A program made the position numbers and the translations under genes. This document shows positions 1-6,283 of a stretch of DNA of 16,379 nucleotides, in pieces (positions within the stretch are counted from its first letter, which is position 1; every line of letters starts with the position of its first letter). The notes below the pieces were generated by a model. That model made no database searches. It saw nothing but the letters and a program-made list of their open reading frames with translations, and was not told the DNA's origin. Source of the DNA: Spirochaetaceae bacterium (GTDB lineage Bacteria > Spirochaetota > Spirochaetia > Sphaerochaetales > Sphaerochaetaceae). Where the stretch lies: the NCBI GenBank assembly GCA_016649775.1, contig JAENWY010000023.1, forward strand, positions 1 to 16,379, given 5' to 3'.

Positions 1-84
1 ACGCCAGAAGAATTTGACAAGAAGAGTGGTAGTCCTATTGCTTTATGTATTGAATGTGGTTCAGATATGATAATTAAGAGGTGA
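1..84 (+). CDS. C-terminal end of a truncated protein with a CxxC zinc-ribbon-like tail
   Basis: The window opens inside a reading frame that runs to a TGA at 82-84. The visible 27 residues end with LCIECGSDMIIKR. A single CxxC followed by G looks like half of a zinc ribbon, but the other cysteine pair would lie outside the window, so this is only suggestive. A hairpin overlapping the stop codon looks like its terminator, which supports a real gene end. The family cannot be told from so short a piece. Confidence 0.5.
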   Translation, partial: TPEEFDKKSGSPIALCIECGSDMIIKR

Positions 85-110
85 TGCTACACTATTTAAT
101 GGAGCATCAC
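81..110 (+). terminator. Hairpin terminator overlapping the stop of the truncated gene
   Basis: GTGATGCT at 81-88 pairs perfectly with AGCATCAC at 103-110, and CA/TG inside can extend the stem past one mismatch. A short TTTAAT follows. The T-tract is weak, so termination may be inefficient. The stem begins just before the TGA stop. Confidence 0.5.
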
Positions 111-160
111 TTTAATACTCGACCGTAGGGAGATTTTGTTCCTGTAATACACATAAATAC

Positions 161-198
161 ATGTAAACACGTTGTAATTACTATGTTTACATAGTAAT
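161..198. repeat. Two overlapping inverted repeats downstream of the mobC-like gene
   Basis: ATGTAAACA at 161-169 pairs with TGTTTACAT at 184-192 (14-nt loop). ATTACTATGT at 177-186 pairs with ACATAGTAAT at 189-198 (2-nt loop). The two stems share bases and so are mutually exclusive. No T-tract follows on either strand, so a protein-binding site or mRNA 3' structure is as likely as a terminator. Confidence 0.4.
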
Positions 199-259
199 AC
201 ATATTTTATAGATAGTCAATAATAGAATTATATATAATAATTTTAAAAAATAAGTATAA

Positions 260-406
260 CTAATTCATACCTGAACTCTTTGGCGGATTGATTAAGCAGC
301 ACCATTTAACATAATCACTAAGAGTCATATTAAGAGCTGTTGCCTTTTCTTTTAGAAGCCCTTTTTCTAACTCTGTTAATCTAACTTTCAGCTCAGCAGT
401 TTTCAT
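260..406 (-). CDS. Small MobC-like / ribbon-helix-helix mobilisation protein (48 aa)
   Basis: This 48-residue protein begins MKTAELKVRLTELEKGLLKE and continues with a helix containing MTLSDYVKWC. The layout is a short beta strand (ELKVRLT), a helix, a turn with a small polar residue (NMTLSDY), and a second helix. That is the RHH fold found at the start of MobC-type relaxosome accessory proteins, which help a relaxase open oriT. It is shorter than typical MobC and is probably only the DNA-binding part. Its ATG overlaps the TGA of the preceding VbhA-like gene as ATGA (403-406), so the two should be translationally coupled; GGGGTGA just upstream serves as SD. An oriT-like element lies about 360 bp upstream, consistent with a relaxosome role. 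The MobC assignment is inference from fold and context. Confidence 0.6.
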   Translation of the reverse strand: MKTAELKVRLTELEKGLLKEKATALNMTLSDYVKWCCLINPPKSSGMN

Positions 407-606
407 TTTGTCACCCCATCATCGGTTACAACGTATTTTTCATTTAATATTTCTATCATTTGTTCTACGGTAATTTTACCGCTAATCTCTTTTTCTATAA
501 GTTCTTTATATTCAGCACTTGGTATCCATTCACCATCTAGTTGATTAACATTTAAACCAAAATTCCAGGCAGATCTTTTCTCTTTTTTTAGTGGATCATT
601 AATAAT
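403..606 (-). CDS. VbhA-like small antitoxin-domain protein, apparent ATT start
   Basis: A 66-67 residue product containing NQLDGEWIPSAEYKELIEKE and SGKITVEQ. It is a clear paralogue of the protein at 15089-15280, sharing LDGEWIPS and YKELIEKEI. The pattern (helix, [LI]-[ED]-G, P-S, acidic helix, G-x-I-T) matches VbhA-type antitoxins that inhibit Fic AMP-transferases. The family inhibitory motif [S/T]xxxE[G/N] is not intact: the first residue is V and the Glu is Asp. No Fic gene is in the window. There is no ATG, GTG, TTG or CTG between the upstream in-frame TAA and the conserved region. The paralogue's ATG aligns with an ATT (601-603), preceded by another ATT (604-606) 6 nt after AAAAGGGG. 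Either AUU initiates or the start was lost. The intact frame and ATGA coupling to the next gene favour expression. Confidence 0.5.
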   Translation of the reverse strand: MINDPLKKEKRSAWNFGLNVNQLDGEWIPSAEYKELIEKEISGKITVEQMIEILNEKYVVTDDGVTK

Positions 607-639
607 AACATACCCCTTTTAATCACTTTACATAACTAT

Positions 640-668
640 ATTTTACCACATATGTTCCCACAAATCAA
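640..668 (-). promoter_or_regulatory. Sigma-A-type promoter for the VbhA-like/MobC-like pair
   Basis: On the minus strand TTGATT (663-668) and TAAAAT (640-645) are separated by 17 bp. The AAAAGGGG SD follows about 25 bp downstream. It is a good match to the vegetative consensus and correctly placed for the two-gene operon. Confidence 0.6.
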
Positions 669-756
669 GAAAAAACAGTATGTTATTGTTCGACATTTAG
701 ACAATAAAAAAACCGAAAAAAATAAAACGGAAAATGTAAATTAGGAGGCAGTATAA

Positions 757-879
757 GTGAGTAAGATAAGAAAAGGCAGGATAAGGGCGGTGCGTTTCAC
801 TCTACAGATTACCGGCAAAGCCAGTAACATCAACGGTTTAAGTAGTGGTGCACATTCATATTTTTCAATAGAATTGTGA
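757..879 (+). CDS. Possible 40-aa leader ORF running through oriT copy 1
   Basis: A GTG at 757 sits 8 nt after a perfect AGGAGG (743-748) and opens a 40-codon frame beginning MSKIRKGRIRAVRFTLQITG and ending at TGA 877-879. Most of it is the oriT-like element read in frame. The second oriT copy (12847-12932, read on the minus strand) keeps the same frame through IRKGRIR and LQITGKA before a stop, but has no matching SD and start. It may be a truncated start of an old mob gene, a leader peptide, or an accident of an SD next to oriT. No known function is recognised. Confidence 0.3.
   Translation: MSKIRKGRIRAVRFTLQITGKASNINGLSSGAHSYFSIEL
766..851 (-). other. oriT: oriT-like element, copy 1 (nick strand = minus)
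   Basis: This 86-bp stretch aligns without gaps to the reverse complement of 12847-12932, with about 68 of 86 bases identical. On the minus strand it contains TTATCCTGCC, matching the IncP/MOBP nick-region consensus YATCCTG|Y; the predicted nick lies between the complements of 777 and 776. 5' of the nick is an imperfect inverted repeat (809-816 with 820-827, one mismatch) equivalent to the perfect one in copy 2. The GC hairpin next to the nick in copy 2 is not preserved here, so this copy may be decayed or recognised by a different relaxase. It lies upstream of, and divergent from, the VbhA/MobC-like pair. Confidence 0.6.
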
Positions 880-976
880 TGCAAAACAATATAAAAATGC
901 TATAGAACGTAGATATACCAGTACTTTAGACGAGGTGCAAAAACGAAAAAATGAGTTTCACAAGAGTAATAAGTAA
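872..976 (+). pseudogene. Possible gene remnant without a start
   Basis: A 34-codon open stretch encodes a helical, charged sequence (DAKQYKNAIERRYTSTLDEV and on to TAA 974-976). It has no usable start: an in-frame TAG precedes it, and it overlaps the end of the oriT-spanning ORF in another frame. It could be the tail of a frameshifted mob-type gene that once began at 757. Short and speculative. Confidence 0.2.
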
Positions 977-1594
977 CACAAAAATATTAAGTGTTTTTGT
1001 TAAGAAAATAAAAAAACAATGTAAGTTATAAGCTAATAAAGTTAGTATTAGTATGTATACAACTTAAAGCGGTTGTTGATTTATACTTTTAATATCAACA
1101 TTGTTAAGCAGTTAGTTAAATTTAATTAGGGTGTATTTTGTATCCCCCAAAAAAATTATATTAGCATGTTAATATGGGTAAGTACCAGCATCCGTGTGTA
1201 CTTAAACGTAATACATTACATAACAATATCAAATATTAGTATTAAGTAACCTTCAAAGTGGGTATTTTGATCAGCTGCGTAATTATAAACCATGTTCATC
1301 TGCTACCCCACAATAAAATTAAATATAATTTAATATAGAAATATAAAGACCACCAGCTCCACAAAAACAGTTAAACAATTAAACTAAGAAAACATATAAA
1401 CCATAACGCACAATTTAAGCACAAATAAAATCATCATGTATATAATGTAAATTAAAATCATTAAAGTGTCTTAGGTTGGTTGTATGGAAGTTATAAGCGT
1501 ATATTAAATAGCGGATTGTTTCAGGTACTTAATTATGGTTTTTACCTTAGTTACAGTTTCAATATAATCACTTGATGCATCTAATAATGTTAAA
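977..1594. other. AT-rich stretch without a recognisable gene
   Basis: No frame here combines a start, an SD and more than a few tens of codons, and stops are frequent in all six frames. No strong terminator or promoter pair stood out. It reads as decayed or non-coding plasmid DNA between the mob remnant and the repeats further right. Confidence 0.5.
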
Positions 1595-1631
1595 TTGATA
1601 GACCAGATTTGTATAAAATTTGGTCTATCAA
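1595..1631. repeat. 11-bp perfect inverted repeat
   Basis: TTGATAGACCA at 1595-1605 pairs with TGGTCTATCAA at 1621-1631; ATTT/AAAT inside can extend the stem past a mismatch. An A-rich run and GGAG follow on the plus strand with no start codon at the usual distance. It could be an operator, a recombination half-site pair or a hairpin. Nothing nearby decides. Confidence 0.4.
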
Positions 1632-1725
1632 ATATGAAAAAAAAGGAGTTTTAATTTTATTATAAAGGCATGAAGAGGATAAGTAATTAAGAAGATCAAG
1701 AAATTATAAATAGGACATTCATTGA

Positions 1726-1878
1726 TATAAAAACAGTAACAATAAAAGGGTAAGAGTATATTATATTGTCAGGCCATCAAAAATAAAAGAAGGATTTATA
1801 ATCCATGCACGAAATTATGATAATGAGAAGTATTTATTAATAGCATCTAACATAGATAATATAGATTTGTTTGTTTAA
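1726..1878 (+). pseudogene. Start-less ORF remnant
   Basis: After a TGA at 1723-1725 a 50-codon frame runs to TAA 1876-1878. It includes YYIVRPSKIKEGFIIHARNY and a following LLIASNIDNIDLF. The amino-acid pattern looks protein-like, with alternating hydrophobics and few rare residues, but there is no ATG/GTG/TTG with an SD. It is probably the tail of a decayed gene. I do not recognise the family. Confidence 0.25.
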
Positions 1879-2030
1879 ATATTAATATTTATGACAAAGC
1901 TATCAATGACAAGTTGAAATTAAAATATATATTACTTTATTCAAATGACGCAACAACTAGTTTGAGTACATGAAAATAATAATAATATAATATTACTCTA
2001 TAAAAATTTATATTATTGTTGTATTATATA

Positions 2031-2100
2031 GATATAAGTATCTATAAGTATCTATATGTATCTATATGTATCTATAAGTATCTATAAGTATTTATAATAA
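2031..2100. repeat. Tandem 10-bp repeats (TCTATAWGTA)
   Basis: Five consecutive 10-bp units of TCTATA[A/T]GTA fill 2041-2090, flanked by degenerate units at 2031-2040 and 2091-2100. The 10-bp period keeps every unit near the same helical face, as in iterons or cooperative binding arrays. The surroundings are very AT-rich. No gene abuts the array, so it is not an obvious promoter operator. Confidence 0.8.
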
Positions 2101-2168
2101 AAATATACACTCAATATATATTAATGTATATTTTCAATTTAATAATTAAATAATAATTAAGTATTATT

Positions 2169-2211
2169 AAAAAACAAAAAATGTACTAAAGTCTTGAACA
2201 CTTAAGTACAT
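2169..2211 (-). terminator. Intrinsic terminator of the small membrane-peptide mRNA
   Basis: On the minus strand ATGTACT and AAGT pair with ACTT and AGTACAT across one A/A-position mismatch and a 7-nt loop (2181-2211). The hairpin is followed at once by TTTTTTGTTTTTT. It lies 15 bp after the TAA of the 35-aa ORF and would end a transcript of about 245 nt. Confidence 0.75.
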
Positions 2212-2226
2212 CTAATGTATATCTCA

Positions 2227-2334
2227 TTATTTAATGTGTGTAGATACATAAATTGTTATTGCCATTACAGTGGCTATTACACCCAAAATGAGAGCACATA
2301 AATTAAAAACATTTGACCCAATAATTTGTTTCAT
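2227..2334 (-). CDS. 35-aa single-span membrane peptide, candidate type I toxin
   Basis: The ORF reads MKQIIGSNVFNLCALILGVI, then ATVMAITIYVSTHIK, then TAA. Residues 9-30 form one hydrophobic transmembrane span with a basic end on each side. This is the architecture of type I toxins such as Fst, TxpA and Ldr, which damage the membrane when over-translated, though I see no sequence identity to a named family. A very strong SD (AGGAGGTGATT, 2337-2347) lies 2 nt from the ATG and sits in a hairpin with an upstream AATCACC. The gene has its own promoter (2417-2445) and terminator (2169-2211). An opposing promoter and terminator would make a short RNA complementary to the SD and 5' leader. Too short for many gene finders. 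The toxin role is inferred from architecture. Confidence 0.65.
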   Translation of the reverse strand: MKQIIGSNVFNLCALILGVIATVMAITIYVSTHIK

Positions 2335-2339
2335 ATAAT
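2312..2339 (+). promoter_or_regulatory. Plus-strand promoter for the candidate antisense RNA
   Basis: TATAAT at 2334-2339 is a perfect -10. TTGACC at 2313-2318 gives a 15-bp spacer, or TTTGAC at 2312-2317 a 16-bp spacer. The predicted start, near 2346, falls exactly opposite the SD of the minus-strand peptide mRNA, and a plus-strand terminator lies about 45 bp downstream. Confidence 0.55.
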
Positions 2340-2360
2340 CACCTCCTCTATTTGGTGATT
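2337..2360 (-). promoter_or_regulatory. SD-sequestering hairpin in the peptide mRNA
   Basis: In the minus-strand mRNA, AATCACC (2360-2354) pairs with GGTGATT (2343-2337), which is the downstream half of the SD. The loop carries AGGAGG-side bases. Folding would hide the ribosome binding site, a common safeguard in type I toxin mRNAs. Confidence 0.55.
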
Positions 2361-2402
2361 AAGAAAAAAGGAGCTCTCGCAAAGCTGCTTTTTTTCTTTT
2401 TT
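2346..2402 (+). ncRNA. Candidate ~57-nt antisense RNA (type I antitoxin)
   Basis: The RNA would start about 7 bp after the plus-strand TATAAT and end at a hairpin (AAAAAAG and AGCT at 2364-2375 against AGCT and CTTTTTT at 2383-2394, one G/G mismatch, 7-nt loop CTCGCAA) followed by a long T-run to 2402. It would be fully complementary to the peptide mRNA leader, including the SD. The complementary hairpin in the mRNA leader has the matching loop, allowing a kissing interaction. 5'-leader overlap resembles hok/sok or ibs/sib logic rather than the shared-terminator layout of par (pAD1). Predicted from sequence only. Confidence 0.55.
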
Positions 2403-2416
2403 GTTAGTACAAGTTT

Positions 2417-2445
2417 ATTTTACTTTGATTTTTGAAATTGTGCAA
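2417..2445 (-). promoter_or_regulatory. Promoter of the membrane-peptide mRNA
   Basis: On the minus strand TTGCAC (2440-2445) and TAAAAT (2417-2422) are separated by exactly 17 bp. The start near 2410 gives a leader of about 75 nt containing the anti-antisense hairpin and the sequestered SD. Confidence 0.6.
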
Positions 2446-3115
2446 GCCTAGTAGATTTGTCATTTTATTGACTTTTTGATAAAAAGGTGAACTGTATACC
2501 ATAATTATATATCATGTAGTACGTAATAATATATAAAAGGTATAAAAAGCTGCATTTGTAAATTTTTTATTAACAAATATTTTTAGACTTTTAAATAGTT
2601 TTTGTTTTCATTATATTAATCACCCTCTTATTTTTAAAACATAATATCCTGCGATATAAACACAGAATCTATCTACAAATATGATTACACTTTTATACTT
2701 ATATTATTATCACAAAGTTAAAATATTAAACCACGGGGTATCGTCAGCCAAAATGATATTTCGTACGTTAAGGTAACTGTAATTACAAAAATATAATTAT
2801 TTTACTTGTTGAACTCATAGATGTAACTATTTTTATACCTGCCTTCTGCTAATATAGATTATCATAAACAATATGTAGTAAGTATAAAAAATTTTATACT
2901 ATATATGGTATATTATAATTAAAAACAAATAATATCAATGTTAATTATGCATTTTAAAAATTAATAATATATCGTATTATTGTTGACTTATTGTTTATAT
3001 AGATCATAGCTTAAAATAACTAGACTTGAAAAATAAGCCTTTCTAAAAACTATAGTTAAATGACACTCTGAAAAAGACAGATAATGTTTCCTTATTTAAA
3101 TGTTTTTTATATTTT
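2446..3115. other. AT-rich intergenic region, no gene seen
   Basis: No supported ORF. A minus-strand SD (GAGGGTGATT) precedes an ATG at 2609-2611, but that frame stops after five codons, so it may be a decayed small gene. AGTATAAAA at 2881-2889 and TTTTATACT at 2892-2900 form an AT-only palindrome. The stretch ends at the recombination-site-like palindrome at 3116. Confidence 0.4.
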
Positions 3116-3147
3116 GAAAGTAACACAATGTCAATTGTGTTACTTTC
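3116..3147. repeat. 32-bp palindromic site, candidate recombination site 1
   Basis: GAAAGTAACACAAT (3116-3129) and its perfect complement (3134-3147) flank a 4-bp centre, GTCA. A near copy (28 of 32 bases) occurs in the same orientation at 10504-10535, just upstream of the tyrosine recombinase gene. Similarity continues for several bases beyond the right arm (CAC and GGCTAT). Two binding arms around a short core are what tyrosine recombinases use. Confidence 0.65.
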
Positions 3148-3177
3148 ACTTCGAGGCTATTACTATCATAGCAATAA

Positions 3178-3209
3178 AAAAAGTAGGCGCTAGATAGCAC
3201 CTACTTTTT
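3178..3209 (-). terminator. Bidirectional terminator downstream of the TIR-like gene
   Basis: AAAAAGTAGG (3178-3187) pairs with CCTACTTTTT (3200-3209); an inner GCT/AGC extends the stem. A/T runs on both sides make it usable from either strand. It lies about 80 bp past the stop of the minus-strand gene at 3290. Confidence 0.75.
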
Positions 3210-3289
3210 AACTCATACATAAGATTGTTTTAAACAAATTTCATTCAAGATAACATTTTTTATATTGAACGGAGTAAAAGCTATTAAAC

Positions 3290-4387
3290 CTATATTAACA
3301 AAGGGCTTTGAGTTTTTCCTATTAAGACAATTCTATCTAATGTTGAAACACTTTTATTAAGTAATCCAACAAAAGCTTTTGATTCTAATTCAATCAAAGA
3401 AGCTGCTCTAGTTATTGAAGATTCCATTCCTTTAAGTGAAATCACTACTGATACCATTGAATTTAGTCCAATTATAGCCGGTATAATACTAGCTTTTAGT
3501 TCTTCTAAAACAGTTAAGAAGGTCGAAAATTCATTTATGTTTTCTGAGTTATTTTTGAATAACGGACTTATAACTAGGTTTGAGATACTATCTTCAAATA
3601 TAATCCATAACGAATCATAATTTTTATTAGTTTTACATAGGAAATCACCATAATTGGTCATAGGTTGAGCAACTTTTCTCATAAGCTTTCTTACATGTGA
3701 AGCAGTCCCCGTACTTGGGTTTTTCCAAGCACTCTCAATCCCGGCGCTTTTGAGGGTAATATCCTCAGCCATTTCAGTTGTTTTAATTACAAATTCGTTA
3801 ACAACATCATTAATTTTTAACATGGAGTCTTCAATATCAGCAATATAATCTAACATACCCATATCCTCAACTATATCAACTGGAATAGTATCAGGCTTGT
3901 CCTCAGTCTGAATAAAAATATTTTTAGTGGCAGATTTTTCATGAATATTGTCTACATAATCAGTAACAGGATTTCCAAATAAAGCGATATTAGATTTAAT
4001 CTCATTTAAAATCTTTTTTAAACTTTCACCCAATTTTTCAATCTTAGAAAAATTAGTATTATATTCTATAACTCTATATGAGCGTAAGTCAAAAGGTAAT
4101 TCCGAAATATCTTGAGTTAATAGCACTACATTTTTTCTAAATGCATGGGCAAGTCCTAATTCGTAAAATACATTTGCATTTAGACCAGTTAAATCTGCTA
4201 TTATTAAATCACTTTCATAAATAGATACAACAACATCCTTAAGTATACTTTGATTGTTTATTAAATCATCTGCTCTAAAAACCTTAAAACAAACGTCTTC
4301 TTGTTCAATTAAACTTTTAATATGTTGATATAGTTCGTTTAATTCTATATCAAAAGGCATAACCATAAAAATTTTGTAGCTTTCCAT
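3290..4387 (-). CDS. TIR-like / nucleoside 2-deoxyribosyltransferase-like effector (365 aa)
   Basis: Residues 3-125 form a Rossmann-like domain: KIFMVMPFD near the N-terminus, FRADD, SDLIIADLTGLNANVFYELG and then LAHAF. The D-L-x(4)-N-x-NVFYELG signature belongs to the nucleoside 2-deoxyribosyltransferase/TIR-like superfamily, in which the Glu of YELG is the catalytic nucleophile or NADase glutamate. Members often serve as effectors in anti-phage systems by hydrolysing NAD or nucleotides. Residues 140-365 are mostly helical and unrecognised, with a hydrophobic helix (IIPAIIGLNSMVSVVISL); they may sense a trigger or oligomerise. The chosen ATG is 7 nt after AGAGG; an in-frame GTG two codons earlier lies inside the SD. 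It stands alone on the minus strand, with a 14-bp inverted repeat upstream and a terminator downstream. No cyclase or other partner is adjacent. Defence function is inference. Confidence 0.7.
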   Translation of the reverse strand: MESYKIFMVMPFDIELNELYQHIKSLIEQEDVCFKVFRADDLINNQSILKDVVVSIYESDLIIADLTGLNANVFYELGLAHAFRKNVVLLTQDISELPFDLRSYRVIEYNTNFSKIEKLGESLKKILNEIKSNIALFGNPVTDYVDNIHEKSATKNIFIQTEDKPDTIPVDIVEDMGMLDYIADIEDSMLKINDVVNEFVIKTTEMAEDITLKSAGIESAWKNPSTGTASHVRKLMRKVAQPMTNYGDFLCKTNKNYDSLWIIFEDSISNLVISPLFKNNSENINEFSTFLTVLEELKASIIPAIIGLNSMVSVVISLKGMESSITRAASLIELESKAFVGLLNKSVSTLDRIVLIGKTQSPLLI

Positions 4388-4433
4388 TAACACACCTCTT
4401 ATTTATTAATTTTGTTACTAGTCTTTTAATTAA

Positions 4434-4468
4434 TTTGATATAATGTATTCTTATTACATTATATCAAA
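4434..4468 (-). promoter_or_regulatory. 14-bp inverted repeat over the TIR-like gene's promoter region
   Basis: TTTGATATAATGTA (4434-4447) and its exact complement (4455-4468) flank a 7-bp centre. Each arm contains TATAAT-like sequence (GATATAATG on the minus strand), so a repressor bound here would cover the -10. It is about 50 bp upstream of the gene start. No convincing -35 was found. Confidence 0.5.
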
Positions 4469-4727
4469 ATTTAATGTCTATTGGAAATATTTAATTTTAA
4501 AAATTACTTTATAAATTTAATATTTATAATCTTAGTAAGTATTTAACGTAGAAGATAATTTATATTATTATCATAATGAATTATAACAATAGCAAATGAG
4601 TTGGATAGAGATATTTAGTTTGTCATTACTATAATTTCAAAACAATTATGAGCAATAGAGTGTTAATAATACAAGGAAATGTATGAATAAATGTAGTTAT
4701 AAGTGAGTTTACGATACTTTTAAACAG

Positions 4728-4775
4728 AAATAAAACCACTGTGCGAATATCTAGTATTGCATAGTGGCTTTATTT
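4728..4775 (-). terminator. Terminator of the MqsR/MqsA-Panacea operon
   Basis: AAATAAA, CCACT and TGC (4728-4744) pair in order with GCA, AGTGG and TTTATTT (4759-4775), interrupted by single mismatches. The A/T outer stems allow termination from either strand. It begins about 20 bp after the antitoxin stop codon. Confidence 0.65.
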
Positions 4776-4795
4776 ATTATTTTATATTAATCTAA

Positions 4796-5800
4796 TCATA
4801 ATGATATTCGCTCGAACATCACTTTACTATATTCACTAATATCAGAAGGGTTTAGCATATTATATTTTTGTTTAACGTTTGTAAAATAATTGCTAATTAA
4901 TTGCCTATTGATCTCTCTATCTGTATTTACCAATATTGGCAAATCACCTCTCGTTACTAGCCAAGGTGTTTCTAAATGAGTAAATGCTTCTAAGGTTTTA
5001 CCACTATAACCGCTCAAATTCTTTATTACACTGTCAATTATAGTTTTTTCTAAACTAGGTATAGTTATATCAGTTTCTAAATCGTCACATTTTATGGGGT
5101 CAAAAGAATACCCCTTATACTTAAAATACACATTTCTATAGACAGGTCCATGCACCCAAGCTTCACAGTTTTCTTCAAAAATAAAACAATTCGTAAAAGC
5201 ATAGTAAAAGCCCTGAACATAGTATAATAATTTTTGCAAAGCTAAGGGTGTAATATCTTCACACTTACATAAAAGATAATTAGTAGTAACATCTATTTTT
5301 GATGTCTCTGAAATCTGATCAATTCCTAAAATTGTTAGTGTAGCACTCTTACTTTTCTCGTAAGAAGATTGAGATTTTAAATTATTCTTATTTGCTTCCA
5401 AAATGGAGAGATAATAATTAGGATCCTCATAAATATTCTTTAAAATTTCTGAATACTGCTTTGTCGGCATATCTCCATCACAATAACGAGTAAATGTTTG
5501 CTCGCCCCATCCCATTAGTAATGATAACGGCCTCTTACCAATACTGTATTTTTGAGGAATTTCTAATATTTTTTCTAAAGAAATAATATTATGCTGTTTT
5601 CTAAAAGCATTATAAAGTTTTATTAAATTGTAGTCATTAATCTCACTAACATATATTTCATTATGGCAGTCATCACAAGTCGCTGTTTTTCCATAATAAT
5701 TATAAGTCTCACCTTTAAGCTCTGCGCTCATATATTCTTCTTTTTCAACATAATTAACGTCTTTCCTGCAATTTTCACAAAATACATTTTTGTTATTCAT
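4796..5800 (-). CDS. MqsA-like zinc-ribbon/HTH antitoxin fused to a Panacea (SocA/DUF4065) domain
   Basis: The protein has 334 residues. Residues 8-45 carry two CxxC pairs (FCENCRK and TCDDCHN), an MqsA/YgiT-type zinc ribbon. Residues about 65-140 form an Xre-like helix-turn-helix with LLMGWGEQTFTRYCDGDMPT, the DNA-reading part of MqsA-like antitoxins. Residues about 170-300 match the Panacea/SocA-like domain: ALQKLLYYVQGFYYAF followed by CEAWVHGPVYRNVY. Panacea is known as an antitoxin domain paired with many unrelated toxins. The gene follows the MqsR-like toxin by 36 bp on the same strand, toxin first as in mqsRA. SD AAAGGGG lies about 9 nt before the ATG. It should neutralise the toxin through one of its domains and repress the operon through the HTH, with the palindrome at 6313-6340 the likely operator. 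Confidence 0.8.
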   Translation of the reverse strand: MNNKNVFCENCRKDVNYVEKEEYMSAELKGETYNYYGKTATCDDCHNEIYVSEINDYNLIKLYNAFRKQHNIISLEKILEIPQKYSIGKRPLSLLMGWGEQTFTRYCDGDMPTKQYSEILKNIYEDPNYYLSILEANKNNLKSQSSYEKSKSATLTILGIDQISETSKIDVTTNYLLCKCEDITPLALQKLLYYVQGFYYAFTNCFIFEENCEAWVHGPVYRNVYFKYKGYSFDPIKCDDLETDITIPSLEKTIIDSVIKNLSGYSGKTLEAFTHLETPWLVTRGDLPILVNTDREINRQLISNYFTNVKQKYNMLNPSDISEYSKVMFERISL

Positions 5801-5836
5801 AATTAAATTCCCCTTTCAAATTTCAAATGCAATTAA

Positions 5837-6253
5837 TTATCTAAAAAGATAATTAATTGGCTTGTTTCTTTTATGAAATGAGACTGTATATACTATTTTA
5901 CCCTCACCATACTTAATAATATTAAATTTTGTATAAATATCCACAAACTCTTCTTCTCCTAATATATCAAAAAGAGTCCTTTGGGGACAGAAAACATATA
6001 GTGTTTCATGCTCATAACCATTTTTTTTGTTTTGAAGTGAATGACAAAAATCTGTTGTTTTAATGCTTAACAATATTGACTTTATTTTAGAATCATGTAG
6101 ATTATAATCCTCAATTAACTTTATATTATCTTGTCTGTTTATATTTTTCTCAATTGTGAACTTATTTCTGTTGACACAATCGTTAATTTCTAACAAAATA
6201 GCATCAACTTGTTGTTTAGTATAATTCAGATTATAGTATTCGCTCTGGTTCAT
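5837..6253 (-). CDS. MqsR-family mRNA interferase-like toxin (138 aa)
   Basis: The 138-aa product begins MNQSEYYNLNYTKQQVDAIL, continues with KFTIEKNINRQDN and KSILLSIKTTDF, has the strand ETLYVFC, and ends YTVSFHKRNKPINYLFR. The order (helix, [KR]-[FY]-x-I, a D-Y-N-L helix, the I-L-x-L-x-x-x-D-[FY] segment, V-[FW] strand, C-terminal SFHxxxxPxxY) matches Firmicutes MqsR-family toxins, RelE-fold ribonucleases that cleave mRNA. It is somewhat longer than E. coli MqsR (98 aa), with an insertion around residues 95-110. It is the first gene of the operon with the MqsA-Panacea antitoxin downstream. A strong promoter and palindromic operator precede it, and GGAG lies about 8 nt from the ATG. Cleavage specificity cannot be read from the sequence. 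Confidence 0.7.
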   Translation of the reverse strand: MNQSEYYNLNYTKQQVDAILLEINDCVNRNKFTIEKNINRQDNIKLIEDYNLHDSKIKSILLSIKTTDFCHSLQNKKNGYEHETLYVFCPQRTLFDILGEEEFVDIYTKFNIIKYGEGKIVYTVSFHKRNKPINYLFR

Positions 6254-6283
6254 TGCACCAACTCCAATATTAAATTTTCTCTT

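Noticed and set aside
2041..2090. CRISPR array
   Set aside because: The repeats are 10 bp and contiguous, without spacers, and no cas gene is present.
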